Assembly (NCBI RefSeq): GCF_001942465.1
Contig: NZ_MKJY01000443.1
Span: 1-46,100, forward strand
DNA: 46,100 nucleotides
DNA from: Actinomadura sp. CNU-125
GTDB taxonomy: Bacteria > Actinomycetota > Actinomycetes > Streptosporangiales > Streptosporangiaceae
Direction: 5' to 3'
The notes beneath the pieces were generated by a model that saw nothing but the letters and a program-made list of their open reading frames with translations, was not told the origin of the DNA and made no database searches. Numbering within the stretch: position 1 is the stretch's first letter; every line of letters begins with the position of its first letter. Below, piece by piece: positions 19,473 through 28,392 of this stretch. A program made the translations under genes and the position numbers.

Positions 19473-20030
19473 ATGGGGGCGATGGTGCGGGAGCTGGATT
19501 CAGCGGTCGTGCTCATCACGGGCGTCATGGCGTCCGGGAAATCGACGACCGCCCAGCTGGTGGCCGAGAGGTTGCCGCGCTCCGTGCACCTGCGCGGCGA
19601 CGGCTTCCGGCGGATGATCGTGTCCGGTCGTGAGGAGATCACCCCGGAGCCCACCGCTGAGGCGACGGCGCAGCTGCGACTGCGCTACCGGGCGTCCGCC
19701 GCTGTCGCGGACCTGTACGCGGGGGCGGGGTGGACCGTCGTCGTCCAGGACATCGTTCTCGGCGAGCACCTGGACGCCTACCTGGACGCGGTGACCACGA
19801 GGCCCCTGTTTCTGGTCGTGCTCGCGCCGCGCCCCGAAGCGGTCGCGGCGAGGGAAGCCGGTCGGTCCAAGAACGGCTATGGCGGTCCCTGGACGGTCGA
19901 CGCCCTCGACGAGGCGTTGCGGCGGGACACCGCGTGTCGCGGGCTCTGGCTCGATACCTCGGACCAGACGCCCGACCAGACGGTGGAGCAGATCTTCGCA
20001 GGGTTGGACTCGGCTCGCATCGGCGGTTGA
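19473..20030 (+). CDS. P-loop kinase/phosphotransferase-like protein
   Basis: About 185 residues with Walker A GVMASGKST near the N-terminus, then AERLPRSVHLRGDGFRRMI, VVVQDIVLG and LFLVVLAPRPEAVAAREAGR. This is the pattern of small nucleoside/chloramphenicol-type kinases of the P-loop superfamily. The substrate cannot be assigned. I prefer ATG 19473, preceded by GGAG; ATG 19482 and 19452 are alternatives. It is convergent with the DUF4291 gene, 17 bp apart. Confidence 0.75.
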   Translation: MGAMVRELDSAVVLITGVMASGKSTTAQLVAERLPRSVHLRGDGFRRMIVSGREEITPEPTAEATAQLRLRYRASAAVADLYAGAGWTVVVQDIVLGEHLDAYLDAVTTRPLFLVVLAPRPEAVAAREAGRSKNGYGGPWTVDALDEALRRDTACRGLWLDTSDQTPDQTVEQIFAGLDSARIGG

Positions 20031-20047
20031 GTCGGTCGACCGGTTGT

Positions 20048-20644
20048 TCAGGCGGCGCCTATGCGTTGTGCCAGTTCGGGCTCCAGGGGGTAGAGGCGTT
20101 CCGGGGGCAGCAGCGCGCTCGCCTTCGATGTCTTGCCGTCCTGGACCAGGCGGTGGATGCGGCGGACGAGCGGGGTGCGGTCCTCGATTCCGAGGATCCA
20201 ATCGTCCACGTAGCGGTCGATTATGTGGCGGCTCAGGCCGACCTGGATGCTGCGTTGTTCGAGTTTGCTTCCACGCAGGGAGCGTTCGGGGTCCCATTGC
20301 ACGTGGACGGTCGCTTCGGCGAAACGGCGGCGCCATTCGTCGGAGTCGCGGAAGACGCGGCGGTCCGCATGGGTGGGGACGGCCGAGGCGAGGGCCTCCT
20401 CCCAACCGGCGCGGCCGATCCGTACCGCGAGGACCATTTCCTGACCGGGTTTGCGCGCCCAGTTGCTTCGGGCCATCAGCCAGAGGAAGGAGGGCTTGAT
20501 CCATGTCATCCGGCCTCGCGAGAAGGGTTCCACGAAGGTTCCGCTCCGCACCGCGGGGACGCCGATGTCCGGCCGGTACGCCTGATAGACGGTGATCGAG
20601 TCGCGGTCGTATTCGGCGCGGATCCGCCGGAGTGAAGTGGCCAT
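20048..20644 (-). CDS. DUF4291 domain protein
   Basis: 198 residues. The DUF4291 signature runs through most of it: [78 protein letters not shown] and [23 protein letters not shown]. The biochemical role of DUF4291 is not established. ATG 20644 begins at the conserved block; the upstream extension to 20707 has no family character. Confidence 0.9.
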   Translation of the reverse strand: MATSLRRIRAEYDRDSITVYQAYRPDIGVPAVRSGTFVEPFSRGRMTWIKPSFLWLMARSNWARKPGQEMVLAVRIGRAGWEEALASAVPTHADRRVFRDSDEWRRRFAEATVHVQWDPERSLRGSKLEQRSIQVGLSRHIIDRYVDDWILGIEDRTPLVRRIHRLVQDGKTSKASALLPPERLYPLEPELAQRIGAA

Positions 20645-20812
20645 ACCCTCTGCTGCGTTTCGTGACGGCTCGCCGTTGATGGTGGCCGCTCGGCCGGTTT
20701 GCGTCAACGTATTTGTCGCCGCCGACGGAGAGCGGCCTCCGGGGCGTGCCGGGCATGGTGGAGATGGGTGTGACGGTGCTACTCGGGTACGTCTCGTCGT
20801 TCGCGTGGCCGG

Positions 20813-21517
20813 TCAGGTGCGGGCGCGGCGGCGGTGGGCCTTCTGCCGGCAGGCCGGGCCGCAGTAGCGCGCGGGACGGCCGGTCCGGGCCGGTTTCAGC
20901 GGGCCGCCGCAGACCTCGCACACGTTTCGTGACACTTTCGTTTCGTCACCCTGTTTCGTTACGCGAGGGCGGAGGGCGTCGAAGGTCAGGGTGGTGATGC
21001 GGCGCGGCGGGACGGCGACGCGGCGGAGACGTTCCATGAGCATGCAGCCGTTCACCAGCGTCCGCACGTCGTGGACGTCCACGTCGTCCCGGACGGCGCC
21101 CGCCTCCGTCGCCCTGCGGAGCAGGACGTCCAGGGCGTCGGTGAACGCCGCGTCCATGCATTCCCTGTTCACCGTCCCGGCCCCCTCTTCGAGGAGGGCT
21201 TCGCAGAGCGCGTGGTTGACCATCGCGGCCTCTACCACTCGCGTCAGGTAGTCGTAGAACACCGTCCCCGGGTCGTCCGCGGTCTGCAGTTCTCTCGCCT
21301 CGTCCACCATGGCTTTGATGCGGACCGTCACCACGGCCTCGAACAGGGCCTCCTTGGTGGCGAAGTTCCGGTAGACGGTGCCCGCGCCGACGCCCGCGCG
21401 GCGCGCGATCTCGTCGAGGGGGACGAGCCTGCCGTCCGCGGCGAACGCCTCCAGGGCCGCCCCCATGATGCGTTCCCGGTTCCGGCGCGCGTCCGCGCGC
21501 CTGGGCGGTCGGTCCAC
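20813..21517 (-). CDS. TetR-family regulator with C-terminal Cys cluster
   Basis: 234 residues. The N-terminal TetR HTH is RNRERIMGAALEAFAADGRLVPLDEIARRAGVGAGTVYRNFATKEALFEAV, followed by a helical ligand domain. The last 35 residues add CEVCGGPLKPARTGRPARYCGPACRQKAHRRR, a CxxC...CxxxC cluster likely to bind zinc and unusual for TetR proteins. GTG 21517 is chosen because AAGGAG lies 6 nt before it. It is divergent to the luciferase-like oxidoreductase, which it probably represses. Confidence 0.85.
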   Translation of the reverse strand: MDRPPRRADARRNRERIMGAALEAFAADGRLVPLDEIARRAGVGAGTVYRNFATKEALFEAVVTVRIKAMVDEARELQTADDPGTVFYDYLTRVVEAAMVNHALCEALLEEGAGTVNRECMDAAFTDALDVLLRRATEAGAVRDDVDVHDVRTLVNGCMLMERLRRVAVPPRRITTLTFDALRPRVTKQGDETKVSRNVCEVCGGPLKPARTGRPARYCGPACRQKAHRRRART

Positions 21518-21532
21518 GGGCGCTCCTTCGGT

Positions 21533-21585
21533 TGACAAGCGGGGCGTGCGTTCCGGTACGGTCCTAAGCGGGCCATACGTTCCGA
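21533..21585 (+). promoter_or_regulatory. TetR/oxidoreductase divergent control region
   Basis: TTGACA (21533-21538) and TACGGT (21558-21563, 19-bp spacer) could form the rightward promoter. CGTTCCG occurs twice, at 21550-21556 and 21579-21585, overlapping and following it, and may be part of a repressor site. The long spacer makes the promoter call tentative. Confidence 0.35.
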
Positions 21586-21600
21586 TTCTACGGGAGAGCC

Positions 21601-22528
21601 ATGACGACGGTGGACGAGGCGAAGCGGCGGCTGGGACCGATCGGCGCGGGACTGATGACGCCCATCGCGCCGGCGCACGAGTGGCGGCGGGCCGCGAAGC
21701 GCGTGGAGGACGCGGGGTACGGAACCGTCTGGATGAACGAGGCCATCGGCGGCCGGGAGGTGTTCGCGCAGCTCGGCGTGCTGCTCGCGGCCACCGAGCG
21801 GATCGCGGTGGGATCGTCGATCGCCAACCTCTGGGCGCGGCACCCCGCCGCCATGCAGGGCGCCGCGGCCGTGCTCGCGGACGCCTACCCGGGGCGGCTG
21901 GCCCTCGGCGTGGGCGTCAGCATGCCCATGCTCGTCGAGCAGAGCGGGCAGAAGTGGGCGAGCCCGCTGGCGCGGACGCGCGAGTACCTGGACGCATGGA
22001 CGCCGCCGTGGACGCGCGCCCGTGCCGGAGGTCCCGTTCCCGCGGCTGCTGGCCGCGCTCGGGCCGAAGATGCAGGAACTGGCCGGGGAACGCGCCGACG
22101 GCGTGCTGCCCGCGGCGATGCCGCCCGAGCACACCCGCCGGGCGCGGGAGCGGCTCGGGGACGGGAAGCTGGTGGTGGTGCTGCAGACGGCGATCCTCGC
22201 GACGGACGCGGCGGCGGCGCGCGAGACCGCGCGGAGCACCGGGCTGCTGTCCCTGCCCGGTTCGCCCTACGTCCGCTCGCTCAAGGAGCTGGGCTACGCC
22301 GAGGCGGACATCATGGACGGCTCCGACGAGGTCGTCGACGCCTGCTTCGCCTGGGGCGACGAGGAGACGATCGCCCGGCGCGTCCGCGCGCACCTGGACG
22401 CGGGCGCCGATCACGTGGCGGTGTCGGTGCTGGCCCCCGACCTCGCGTCGGCCGCGGACCAGTACGAGCGGCTCGCGCCCGCGCTCCAGGTTCAGCGGGC
22501 CGCCGGGCGGACGAGTCCCGTCTCGTAG
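21601..22528 (+). CDS. Luciferase-like (probably F420-dependent) oxidoreductase, two frame slips
   Basis: TIM-barrel flavin/F420 oxidoreductase. The N-terminal part reads RRAAKRVEDAGYGTVWMNEAIGGREVFAQLGVLLAATERIAVGSSIANLWARHP and LGVGVS. After REYLDA at about 21995 the frame slips, and again near 22018, then PEVPFPRLLAALGPKMQELAGERADGVLPAAMPPEHTRRARERLG continues to a TAG at 22528. The length fits two lost single bases, so the gene is probably whole. F420 rather than FMN is inferred from family resemblance. Its 3' end overlaps the convergent response regulator by about 37 bp. Confidence 0.75.
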
Positions 22529-23166
22529 GCGGCGATGACGAGCTGGGCGCGGTCACGGGCGTGCAGCTTGGCCAGCAGGCGGCCGATGTGGGTCTTGACC
22601 GTGGCCGGGCTGAGGTGCAGGTGATCGGCCAGTTCGGCGTTGGACAGGCCGCGCGCGACGAGGGTGAGGACCTCCCGCTCGCGGGCGGTGAGGGCGCCGA
22701 GCCCGGCGGGCGCGGGCCGGACGGGCCCGGGCCCGCGGACGAACTCGGCGATCAGCCGCCGGGTCACGGTGGGCGCGAGCAGCGACTCCCCCTCGGCGAT
22801 CACCCGGACGGCCGCGAGCAGGTCGGCGGGCGGGGTGTCCTTGAGCAGGAAGCCGCTCGCCCCCGCCCGCAGCGCCCCGTAGACGTAGGAGTCGAGGTCG
22901 AACGTGGTGAGGATCAGCACGCGGACGTCCGGGAGGGCGGCGCAGATCCGGCGGGTGGCCTCGAGCCCGTCCATCTCGGGCATGCGGACGTCCATGAGGA
23001 CGACGTCGGGACGTTCGCGCCCGGCGAGTTCGACGGCCTCGGCGCCGGTCCCCGCCTCCCCCACGACGCGCAGCCCGGGCGCGGTGTCGATGAGGACGCC
23101 GAAGCTGCCGCGGACGAGGGCCTGGTCGTCGGCGACCAGGACGCGGAGTTCTTCCACGGTTCTCAC
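22492..23166 (-). CDS. NarL/LuxR-type response regulator
   Basis: Receiver domain with acidic pocket VADDQ, phosphorylation Asp in VVLMDVRMPEMDG and conserved Lys in FLLKDTPP. The C-terminal LuxR HTH is LTAREREVLTLVARGLSNAELADHLHLSPATVKTHIGRLLAKL. The GTG at 23166 overlaps the kinase stop (GTGA), indicating translational coupling; GTG 23157 is an alternative start. With the kinase it forms a two-component system that probably controls the divergent ABC exporter genes. Confidence 0.9.
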   Translation of the reverse strand: MRTVEELRVLVADDQALVRGSFGVLIDTAPGLRVVGEAGTGAEAVELAGRERPDVVLMDVRMPEMDGLEATRRICAALPDVRVLILTTFDLDSYVYGALRAGASGFLLKDTPPADLLAAVRVIAEGESLLAPTVTRRLIAEFVRGPGPVRPAPAGLGALTAREREVLTLVARGLSNAELADHLHLSPATVKTHIGRLLAKLHARDRAQLVIAAYETGLVRPAAR

Positions 23167-24309
23167 GTTTCGTAGGGGAATCGGGCGGTGACGGCGAATC
23201 CGCCCTCGGGCCGGGGCCCGGCGCCGAACTCGCCGCCGTACATCATGACGCGTTCGCGCATCCCGATGATGCCGTGTCCGCCGCCGGGGTCGCCGGGCAG
23301 GACGCGCGCGCCGGGGCCGTCGTCGGTGACGTCGACGGCGACCCGGCCGCCGCCGGTGTCGACGCGGACGCTGCAGCGGGCGGGCGCGGCGTGCTTGACG
23401 ACGTTGGTGACGGCCTCCTGGACGATGCGGTAGACCGACAGCGCGACGCTCTCGGGGACGTCGCCCGCGCGCACGTCGAGATCGACGCGGACGCCCGCCA
23501 TGGCGGCGCGCTCGGCGAGCGCGTCGAGGGCGGACAGGCCGGGGGCGGGCGCCAGGTCGCCGTCCCCGGCGGCGTCGGCGCGCAGGACGCCGAGGAGTTG
23601 GCGCATCTCGGCGAGGGTGCCGCGGCTCGTGGCCTCGATGATCCGGAGCGCGTCGACGGCCTCGGCGGGGCGTGCTTGCGCGACGTGGACGGCGACGCCG
23701 CTCTTGACGGCGATGAGGCTCATGCTGTGCGCGACGATGTCGTGCAGTTCGCGGGCGATGCGCAGGCGCTCCTCCCCCACGGCGCGGTCGGCGAGTTCCC
23801 GGGCGAAGCGCGCGGCGTGGTCGCGGCGGTCGCGGACGGCTCGGCCGAGCGCCCAGGACGCGCCGAGCACGGCGAGGCCGAGCAGGACGGCGCCGAAGCG
23901 TTCGGCTTCCGGGACGACGGGTCCGGCGAGGGCGGCGAGGAGGATGACGGCGCTGCTCAGCACGCCGATGAGGGTGGTGGGCACCCACCGGCGGCGGCGC
24001 CGGGTGACGGCGACCGTGTAGAGGGCGTACGCGGCGGCCACGTAGGCGTCCGGCGGCAGGCCGAGGACCGGCCGCAGGGTGGAGGCGGCGAACACGACGG
24101 CGAACACGGGGACGGGCCGGACGCGCCGGACGGCGAGCGGCGCGCCGCACGCGAGGGCGAGGAGCACGGCGGGGACCGCCGGAACGCCGGGCCCCGCGGA
24201 CGGCCGTCAGCACGAGCCACGTAGACGACCGCCGCCGCGGCGTCCCGGGCGATCGGCCGCGACCCGGCGGCCGCGGGGCGGGCGGGACGCGCGCTTCGGG
24301 TTCGTGCAC
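23163..24309 (-). CDS. Sensor histidine kinase (DesK/NarX-type), N-terminus frame-slipped
   Basis: Hydrophobic N-terminal half with several membrane helices (VFAVVFAASTLRPVLGL, AYVAAAYALYTVAV, IGVLSSAVILLAAL, FGAVLLGLAVLGASW). The phosphoacceptor region is EERLRIARELHDIVAHSMSLIAVKSG, and the HATPase domain has IVQEAVTNVVKHA, DVTDDGPG and GHGIIGMRERV. The clean frame spans 23163-24167. Upstream, VHEPEARVPPAPRPPGR from GTG 24309 looks like the true N-terminus in another frame, with two likely lost bases between 24170 and 24240. The signal is unknown. Confidence 0.8.
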
Positions 24310-24376
24310 GCCGCAACGGTATCCGCAGGTGCCGCGGCGGCGCGTCCGTCCGGCGGGCGTCGGACCGTGGTCGCAG

Positions 24377-24399
24377 GCGGGCGGACGGTCTCCGCCCGC
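24377..24399. promoter_or_regulatory. Inverted repeat GCGGGCGGA-N5-TCCGCCCGC
   Basis: Perfect 9-bp arms (24377-24385 and 24391-24399) in the 158-bp region between the divergent histidine kinase and ABC transporter genes. A plausible response-regulator operator; it could alternatively fold as an RNA hairpin in the ABC leader. Confidence 0.45.
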
Positions 24400-24467
24400 G
24401 GTCGTACGGACGGGTCCGGCCCACGTTCCGATGTGCGCGGCGCCGTCCCGGGCGACCGTTGAGGGCA

Positions 24468-25370
24468 TGATCGAGGTACGGGAACTGACCAAGCGCTACG
24501 GCGCGACGACGGCGGTGGACGGCCTGTCGTTCACGGTGCGCCCCGGGACGGTCACCGGGTTCCTCGGGCCGAACGGCGCGGGAAAGTCGACGACCATGCG
24601 GATACTGCTGGGCCTGGACGCGGCCTCGTCCGGCGAGGCGCTGGTGAACGGCGGCCGGTACGCGGCGGTGCGCCGGCCGATGTTCGAGGTGGGCGCGCTG
24701 CTGGACGCGGGCGCGGTGCACGGCGGGCGGCGGGCGCTGGACCACCTGGGCTGGCTGGCGCGCAGCAACGGCGTGGCGCCGCGCCGGGCGGCCGAGGTGC
24801 TGGAGCTGGTGGGCCTGGCCGGGGTGGCGCGCAAGCGGGTCGCGGGCTTCTCGCTGGGCATGCGGCAGCGGCTCGGGATCGCGGCGGCGCTGCTCGGCGA
24901 CCCGGGCGTGCTGCTGTTCGACGAGCCGGTGAACGGCCTGGACCCGGACGGCGTGCGCTGGATCCGCGAGCTGACGCGGTCCCTCGCGGCGGAGGGCCGG
25001 ACGGTGCTGATCTCCAGCCATCTGATGAGCGAGATGGAGCTGACCGCCGACCGGCTGGTCGTCGTCGGCCGGGGACGGCTGATCGCCGACACGTCGGTGC
25101 GGGAGCTGGCGGACCGGTTCGCGCGCGGGGTGCGGGTGCGTTCGCCGCGCCCGGACGAGCTGACGGCGGTCCTCGCGGCCGCCGGGGGGCGCGTGGAGAC
25201 CGGGCAGGGCGACGCGCTCACGGTGACGGGGCTGGAGGTGGCCGAGATCGGCGACCGGGCCGCGGCGCACGGCATCCCGCTGCACGAGGTGGCGACGCAG
25301 AGCGCGTCGCTGGAGGAGGCGTACATGGAGCTGACCGCGGGCAGCGCGAATTCGGGACGGTGGCGCGATG
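24468..25370 (+). CDS. ABC transporter ATP-binding protein (drug/bacitracin exporter type)
   Basis: About 300 residues. Walker A is GPNGAGKST, the signature is FSLGMRQRLG, Walker B is VLLFDEPVNGLDPDG, and the H-loop region is LISSHLMSEM. A C-terminal extension (VRVRSPRPDELTAVLAAAGG, ATQSASLEEAYMEL) is typical of type-2 multidrug/lantibiotic exporters. At the very end the frame runs past the expected stop. One base missing near 25350 would restore AEFGTVAR and a TGA overlapping the permease ATG, so I end it there. Forms an exporter with the next gene. Confidence 0.9.
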
Positions 25371-26180
25371 AGCGCGGTGGAGGCGGGGACGCCGCGGGGC
25401 GCGGCGGGAGGCGCGGTCGCGGCCGAGTGGCACAAGCTGCGCACCGTCCGGTCGACGACCGCGATCCTGGCGGTGATCGGCGTCGGCTTCGTCCTGGCCC
25501 TGGTCTGGTCGCTGTACGCGGTGCGGTACTGGGACGGGCTGTCGTCGGCGGAGAGGGCGGACCTGACCCCTGCACCGCCCACGCAGTTCCTCCTCACGCT
25601 GCTCCCGGTCTGCGGTGTGGTGCTCGGCACCCTGACGCTGACGTCGGAGTACGCGACCGGGATGATCCGCACGAGCCTCACCGTGCTCCCCCGGCGGCTG
25701 CCGCTGCTGGGCGCCAAGGCGCTGGCGGCGGCCGGGCTGATCGGTGCCGCCGGGCTGGTGAGCCTCATGGCGGCGGTCCTGGCGGGCCGGGCGATCGTGG
25801 GCGACCGCCCGATGCCGGGGTTCGACGGCCCGCTCGCCGAGTACGCCGCCAACGCGGCGGCCGTGGCGGCGACGACGGTGGCGATCACGCTGATGTCGCT
25901 GGGACTCGCGGCGCTGCTGCGCTCGACGGCCGCGACGATCACGACCGGGCTGGGGCTGCTGTTCGTCGCGCCGCCGCTGGTGCGGCTGCTGCCGTCGCCG
26001 TGGGACGACCGGGTCTGGCGGCTGCAGCCGGGCGGGTTCGCCGACGACATGGCGCCGATTCCGGGGGCGACGACGATTACGGACCCGCTGCCGGCGCCGG
26101 TCGCGGCGGCGCTCCTGGTCGGCTACGTCGTGGTCGTGCTGGGCGCCGGGGCGTGGGCGTTCGCGCGCCGGGACGCCTGA
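25368..26180 (+). CDS. ABC-2 type permease
   Basis: 270 residues with an N-terminal cytosolic helix (AVAAEWHKLRTVRSTT) and about six transmembrane segments: AILAVIGVGFVLALVWSLYAV, FLLTLLPVCGVVLGTL, LIGAAGLVSLMAAVLAG, AAAVAATTVAITLMSLGLAALL, TTGLGLLFVAPPL and VAAALLVGYVVVVLGAGAWAF. The conserved TSEYATGMIRTSL follows the second helix. It is the membrane partner of the preceding ATPase, with a 4-bp-type overlap implied once the ATPase frame is corrected. Confidence 0.88.
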   Translation: MSAVEAGTPRGAAGGAVAAEWHKLRTVRSTTAILAVIGVGFVLALVWSLYAVRYWDGLSSAERADLTPAPPTQFLLTLLPVCGVVLGTLTLTSEYATGMIRTSLTVLPRRLPLLGAKALAAAGLIGAAGLVSLMAAVLAGRAIVGDRPMPGFDGPLAEYAANAAAVAATTVAITLMSLGLAALLRSTAATITTGLGLLFVAPPLVRLLPSPWDDRVWRLQPGGFADDMAPIPGATTITDPLPAPVAAALLVGYVVVVLGAGAWAFARRDA

Positions 26181-26206
26181 GGGACCGCCCCGCGACGGGC
26201 GCGGGA

Positions 26207-26243
26207 GGACGGCGCGTCCGGTGCGCACGGGGCGCCGCCGTCC
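26207..26243. terminator. Hairpin between convergent permease and HPF-like genes
   Basis: GGACGGCG (26207-26214) pairs with CGCCGTCC (26236-26243). Located between two convergent stop codons, it could serve both strands. Confidence 0.5.
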
Positions 26244-26265
26244 GCGGGACCGCTCGGCCGATCGC

Positions 26266-26577
26266 TCAGCCGACCCGCGGGTTCGTGATGCGGACGGCGA
26301 GGCGGGAGCGCAGCAGCGCGATCGCCTCGACCAGCCGCGGGGCGGCCGCCTGGGCCCGCACGATCCGGCCGTCGAGCTCGATGACGGCCCGGGCCAGCGC
26401 CGGGCGGGGCAGTGCGGGGTCGGCCACGACGCTCAGCGTGACCTGGACGGACGTGACGGTGCCGTGGGCCTCCGCCAGCGCCTCGCCGACGGCGCGCTCG
26501 GCCGCGCGGCGTTCGTGCGCGCTGACGTCGCCCGAGATCAGGAACCTGATGTCCGGCCGCTCACGGGTCGCGTTCAT
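26266..26577 (-). CDS. Short HPF/RaiA-like (S30EA) protein
   Basis: 103 residues. DIRFLISGDVSAHERRAAERAVGEALAE, VTSVQVTLSVVADPALPRPALARAVIELDGRIVRAQAAAPRLVEAIALLRSRL matches the beta-alpha-beta core of ribosome hibernation/sigma-54 modulation proteins. The C-terminal dimerisation domain of long HPF is absent, as in short actinobacterial stress-induced members. Ribosome binding is inferred from family, not shown. It is alone in its transcript. Confidence 0.6.
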   Translation of the reverse strand: MNATRERPDIRFLISGDVSAHERRAAERAVGEALAEAHGTVTSVQVTLSVVADPALPRPALARAVIELDGRIVRAQAAAPRLVEAIALLRSRLAVRITNPRVG

Positions 26578-27331
26578 GATTCCTCCGGTTCGATCGGTGA
26601 AGGGCGCTCGGATCCGGCGGGCGCCGGGCGGATCGCCGCGCGCGCCGCGCCTCTGTTCCAGTGAACGCCGGAACGGTCCGGAGAAAGCCCGCCCGAAGCG
26701 AGACCTTCGTCACCGCGGCGGGCACCTGGCACGATCCGGAGGAGATCCGGATCACGTGCGGCCGCCGTCACACGGCCGCCCCTGCCGGGGCCGAGCGGGG
26801 GCCGCGTGGGGATGCTCACCGCGCGGCGCCGTCCGGACGATCGGCGTCCCGCGGCCGCACGAAATATTCAACGAACCGTTCGACGTCCGTCATTATCACG
26901 TCGCACGAACCGGTCTGGAAATCGCCGCCGATTGGTCGCCGGGGACGTCCGAGAACGCCCGGCAATTCATGTGCCATCAAGGTCGCGCGGCCGTGGAATT
27001 GCCGCCGGGCGGCCGGTCCCGGGGCCACGGTCCGCCGCCGCGCCGCCACCGACCGCGCCGACCGGCCGCTCGGGCACGGTCCAAATCGCCCTTCCGCGCC
27101 CGCCGGAACGATGGGCGCGTTGGCGCAGGATAGGCGAGAGGGGTATCGTCTGCGACTCCGAACGGCGGGCCCGTCCGCTCTCGAAGCCCCACGGCGCCGC
27201 GCCGCGCGGCCCGTTCCAGCACGATTGGGAGATTGTCGAAGGCGCCTTTTCCGTACTTTCCCACAATCGTGCTTCCATCCTCTAACATAGGGCGGTGCCG
27301 TTCCGCCCCGCGCAGACCCGTCGACTGGCTG
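26578..27331. other. Long gap without a supported gene
   Basis: I searched both strands for a DUF397 or anti-sigma (HATPase) partner of the following XRE regulator and found none. Short frames here have mixed third-position GC and no recognisable motif. The middle (about 26860-27000) is less GC-rich than its surroundings. The only clear structure is the inverted repeat at 27220-27271. Confidence 0.45.
27220..27271. promoter_or_regulatory. Inverted repeat CACGATTG ... CAATCGTG before the XRE gene
   Basis: Perfect 8-bp arms CACGATTG (27220-27227) and CAATCGTG (27264-27271), extended by GGGA and TCCC inside, are separated by 36 bp. They lie 60-110 bp before the XRE start. Two half-sites for an autoregulating HTH protein, or an RNA hairpin in the leader, are both possible. 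Confidence 0.4.
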
Positions 27332-28267
27332 GTGACCCCCTTGCCCCAGGATTCAGCTGTCCCGACTCCGTCGGCCGATGACGATGATCCGGCCGGACGG
27401 GTGATCGACTATCCGCGGCGCGGCGGACCGACCGTGCTGCGCATTCTGCTCGGCGCACAACTCCGCCGCCTCCGGGAGGAATGCGGCATCTCCACCGAGC
27501 AGGCCGGATACGAGATCCGCGGTTCCCATTCGAAGATCAGCCGGATGGAACTGGGCCGCGTCGGCTTCAAGTCCCGCGACGTCGCCGACCTGCTGACGCT
27601 CTACGGCGTCACCGACCCCGCCGAGCGCGCCCCGATGCTGGAGTTGGCCAAGGAGGCCAACACCCCGGGCTGGTGGCACCGGTACGGGGACGTGCTGCCG
27701 AACTGGTTCGAGGCGTATCTCGGGCTCGAAGAGGCCGCCTCCCTGCTGCGCTCCTACGAACTCCAGTTCGTTCCGGGCCTGCTCCAGACCGAGGACTACG
27801 CCCGCGCGGTCGTCCGCCTCGGCTTCCCCGACGCGTCCGACGAGGAGCTCGAACGGCGGGTGCGGGTGCGGACCACCCGGCAGGAGCGGTTCACCGCGCC
27901 GAACGCGCCGACGCTGTGGGCGGTCGTGGACGAGGCGGTCGTGCGGCGGCCGCTGGGCGGCCGCGGGGTGATGCGGCGGCAGCTGGAGCACCTGATGGAG
28001 ATGTCGGAGCTGCCCAACGTGACGCTGCAGATCGTGCCGTTCGGCGCGGGCGGCCACGCCGCGGCCGGGGGCCCGTTCACGATCCTGCGGTTCGCCGAGC
28101 CCGGCCTGTCCGACGTCGTGTATCTGGAGCAGCTCACCAGCGCCCTTTACCTCGACAAGCCCACCGACGTCGACACTTACATGCGCGCGATGAACAACCT
28201 CTGCATCACCGCGGCCCGCCCGGACGACACCGGCGGCCTGCTGCGGGGCGTCCTGCACGACCTCTGA
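27332..28267 (+). CDS. XRE-family regulator with DUF5753
   Basis: 311 residues. The N-terminal HTH_XRE is LGAQLRRLREECGISTEQAGYEIRGSHSKISRMELGRVGFKSRDVADLLTLYG. The DUF5753 domain follows (WFEAYLGLEEAASLLRSYELQFVPGLLQTEDYARAVVRLGFP, VRTTRQERF, LWAVVDEAVVRRPLGG, VTLQIVPFGAGGHAAAGGPFTILRF). In Streptomyces such proteins often pair with a DUF397 protein and influence development or secondary metabolism; no DUF397 gene is next to this one. GTG 27332 is chosen because homologous sequence begins soon after. Confidence 0.88.
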   Translation: MTPLPQDSAVPTPSADDDDPAGRVIDYPRRGGPTVLRILLGAQLRRLREECGISTEQAGYEIRGSHSKISRMELGRVGFKSRDVADLLTLYGVTDPAERAPMLELAKEANTPGWWHRYGDVLPNWFEAYLGLEEAASLLRSYELQFVPGLLQTEDYARAVVRLGFPDASDEELERRVRVRTTRQERFTAPNAPTLWAVVDEAVVRRPLGGRGVMRRQLEHLMEMSELPNVTLQIVPFGAGGHAAAGGPFTILRFAEPGLSDVVYLEQLTSALYLDKPTDVDTYMRAMNNLCITAARPDDTGGLLRGVLHDL

Positions 28268-28392
28268 CCGGCCCGCTGCGACCGGCCCCTGTGTCGGCCC
28301 GCTGTGACGGGCTCGTCCGCACGATCGCGCATCGGGTGCGGGCGACGGGGAAGGTCGTCGGAAATCGGCACGCCCACGGGAGGGAACGAAGG

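Noticed and set aside
18707..19654. Minus-strand repeat protein across the 66-bp tandem repeats
   Set aside because: Unit lengths of 64, 67 and 68 bp shift the frame, so the translated units are not the same peptide; no start signal or family match.
26816..27049. Small gene, possible DUF397 partner
   Set aside because: Neither strand gives the DUF397 WRKS/VRDSK-type motifs, and codon use is unlike neighbouring genes.
25370..27133. Continuation of the ABC ATPase frame for another 1.7 kb
   Set aside because: The frame overlaps the clear permease gene and has no recognisable domain. One lost base near 25350 explains why the normal stop is skipped.
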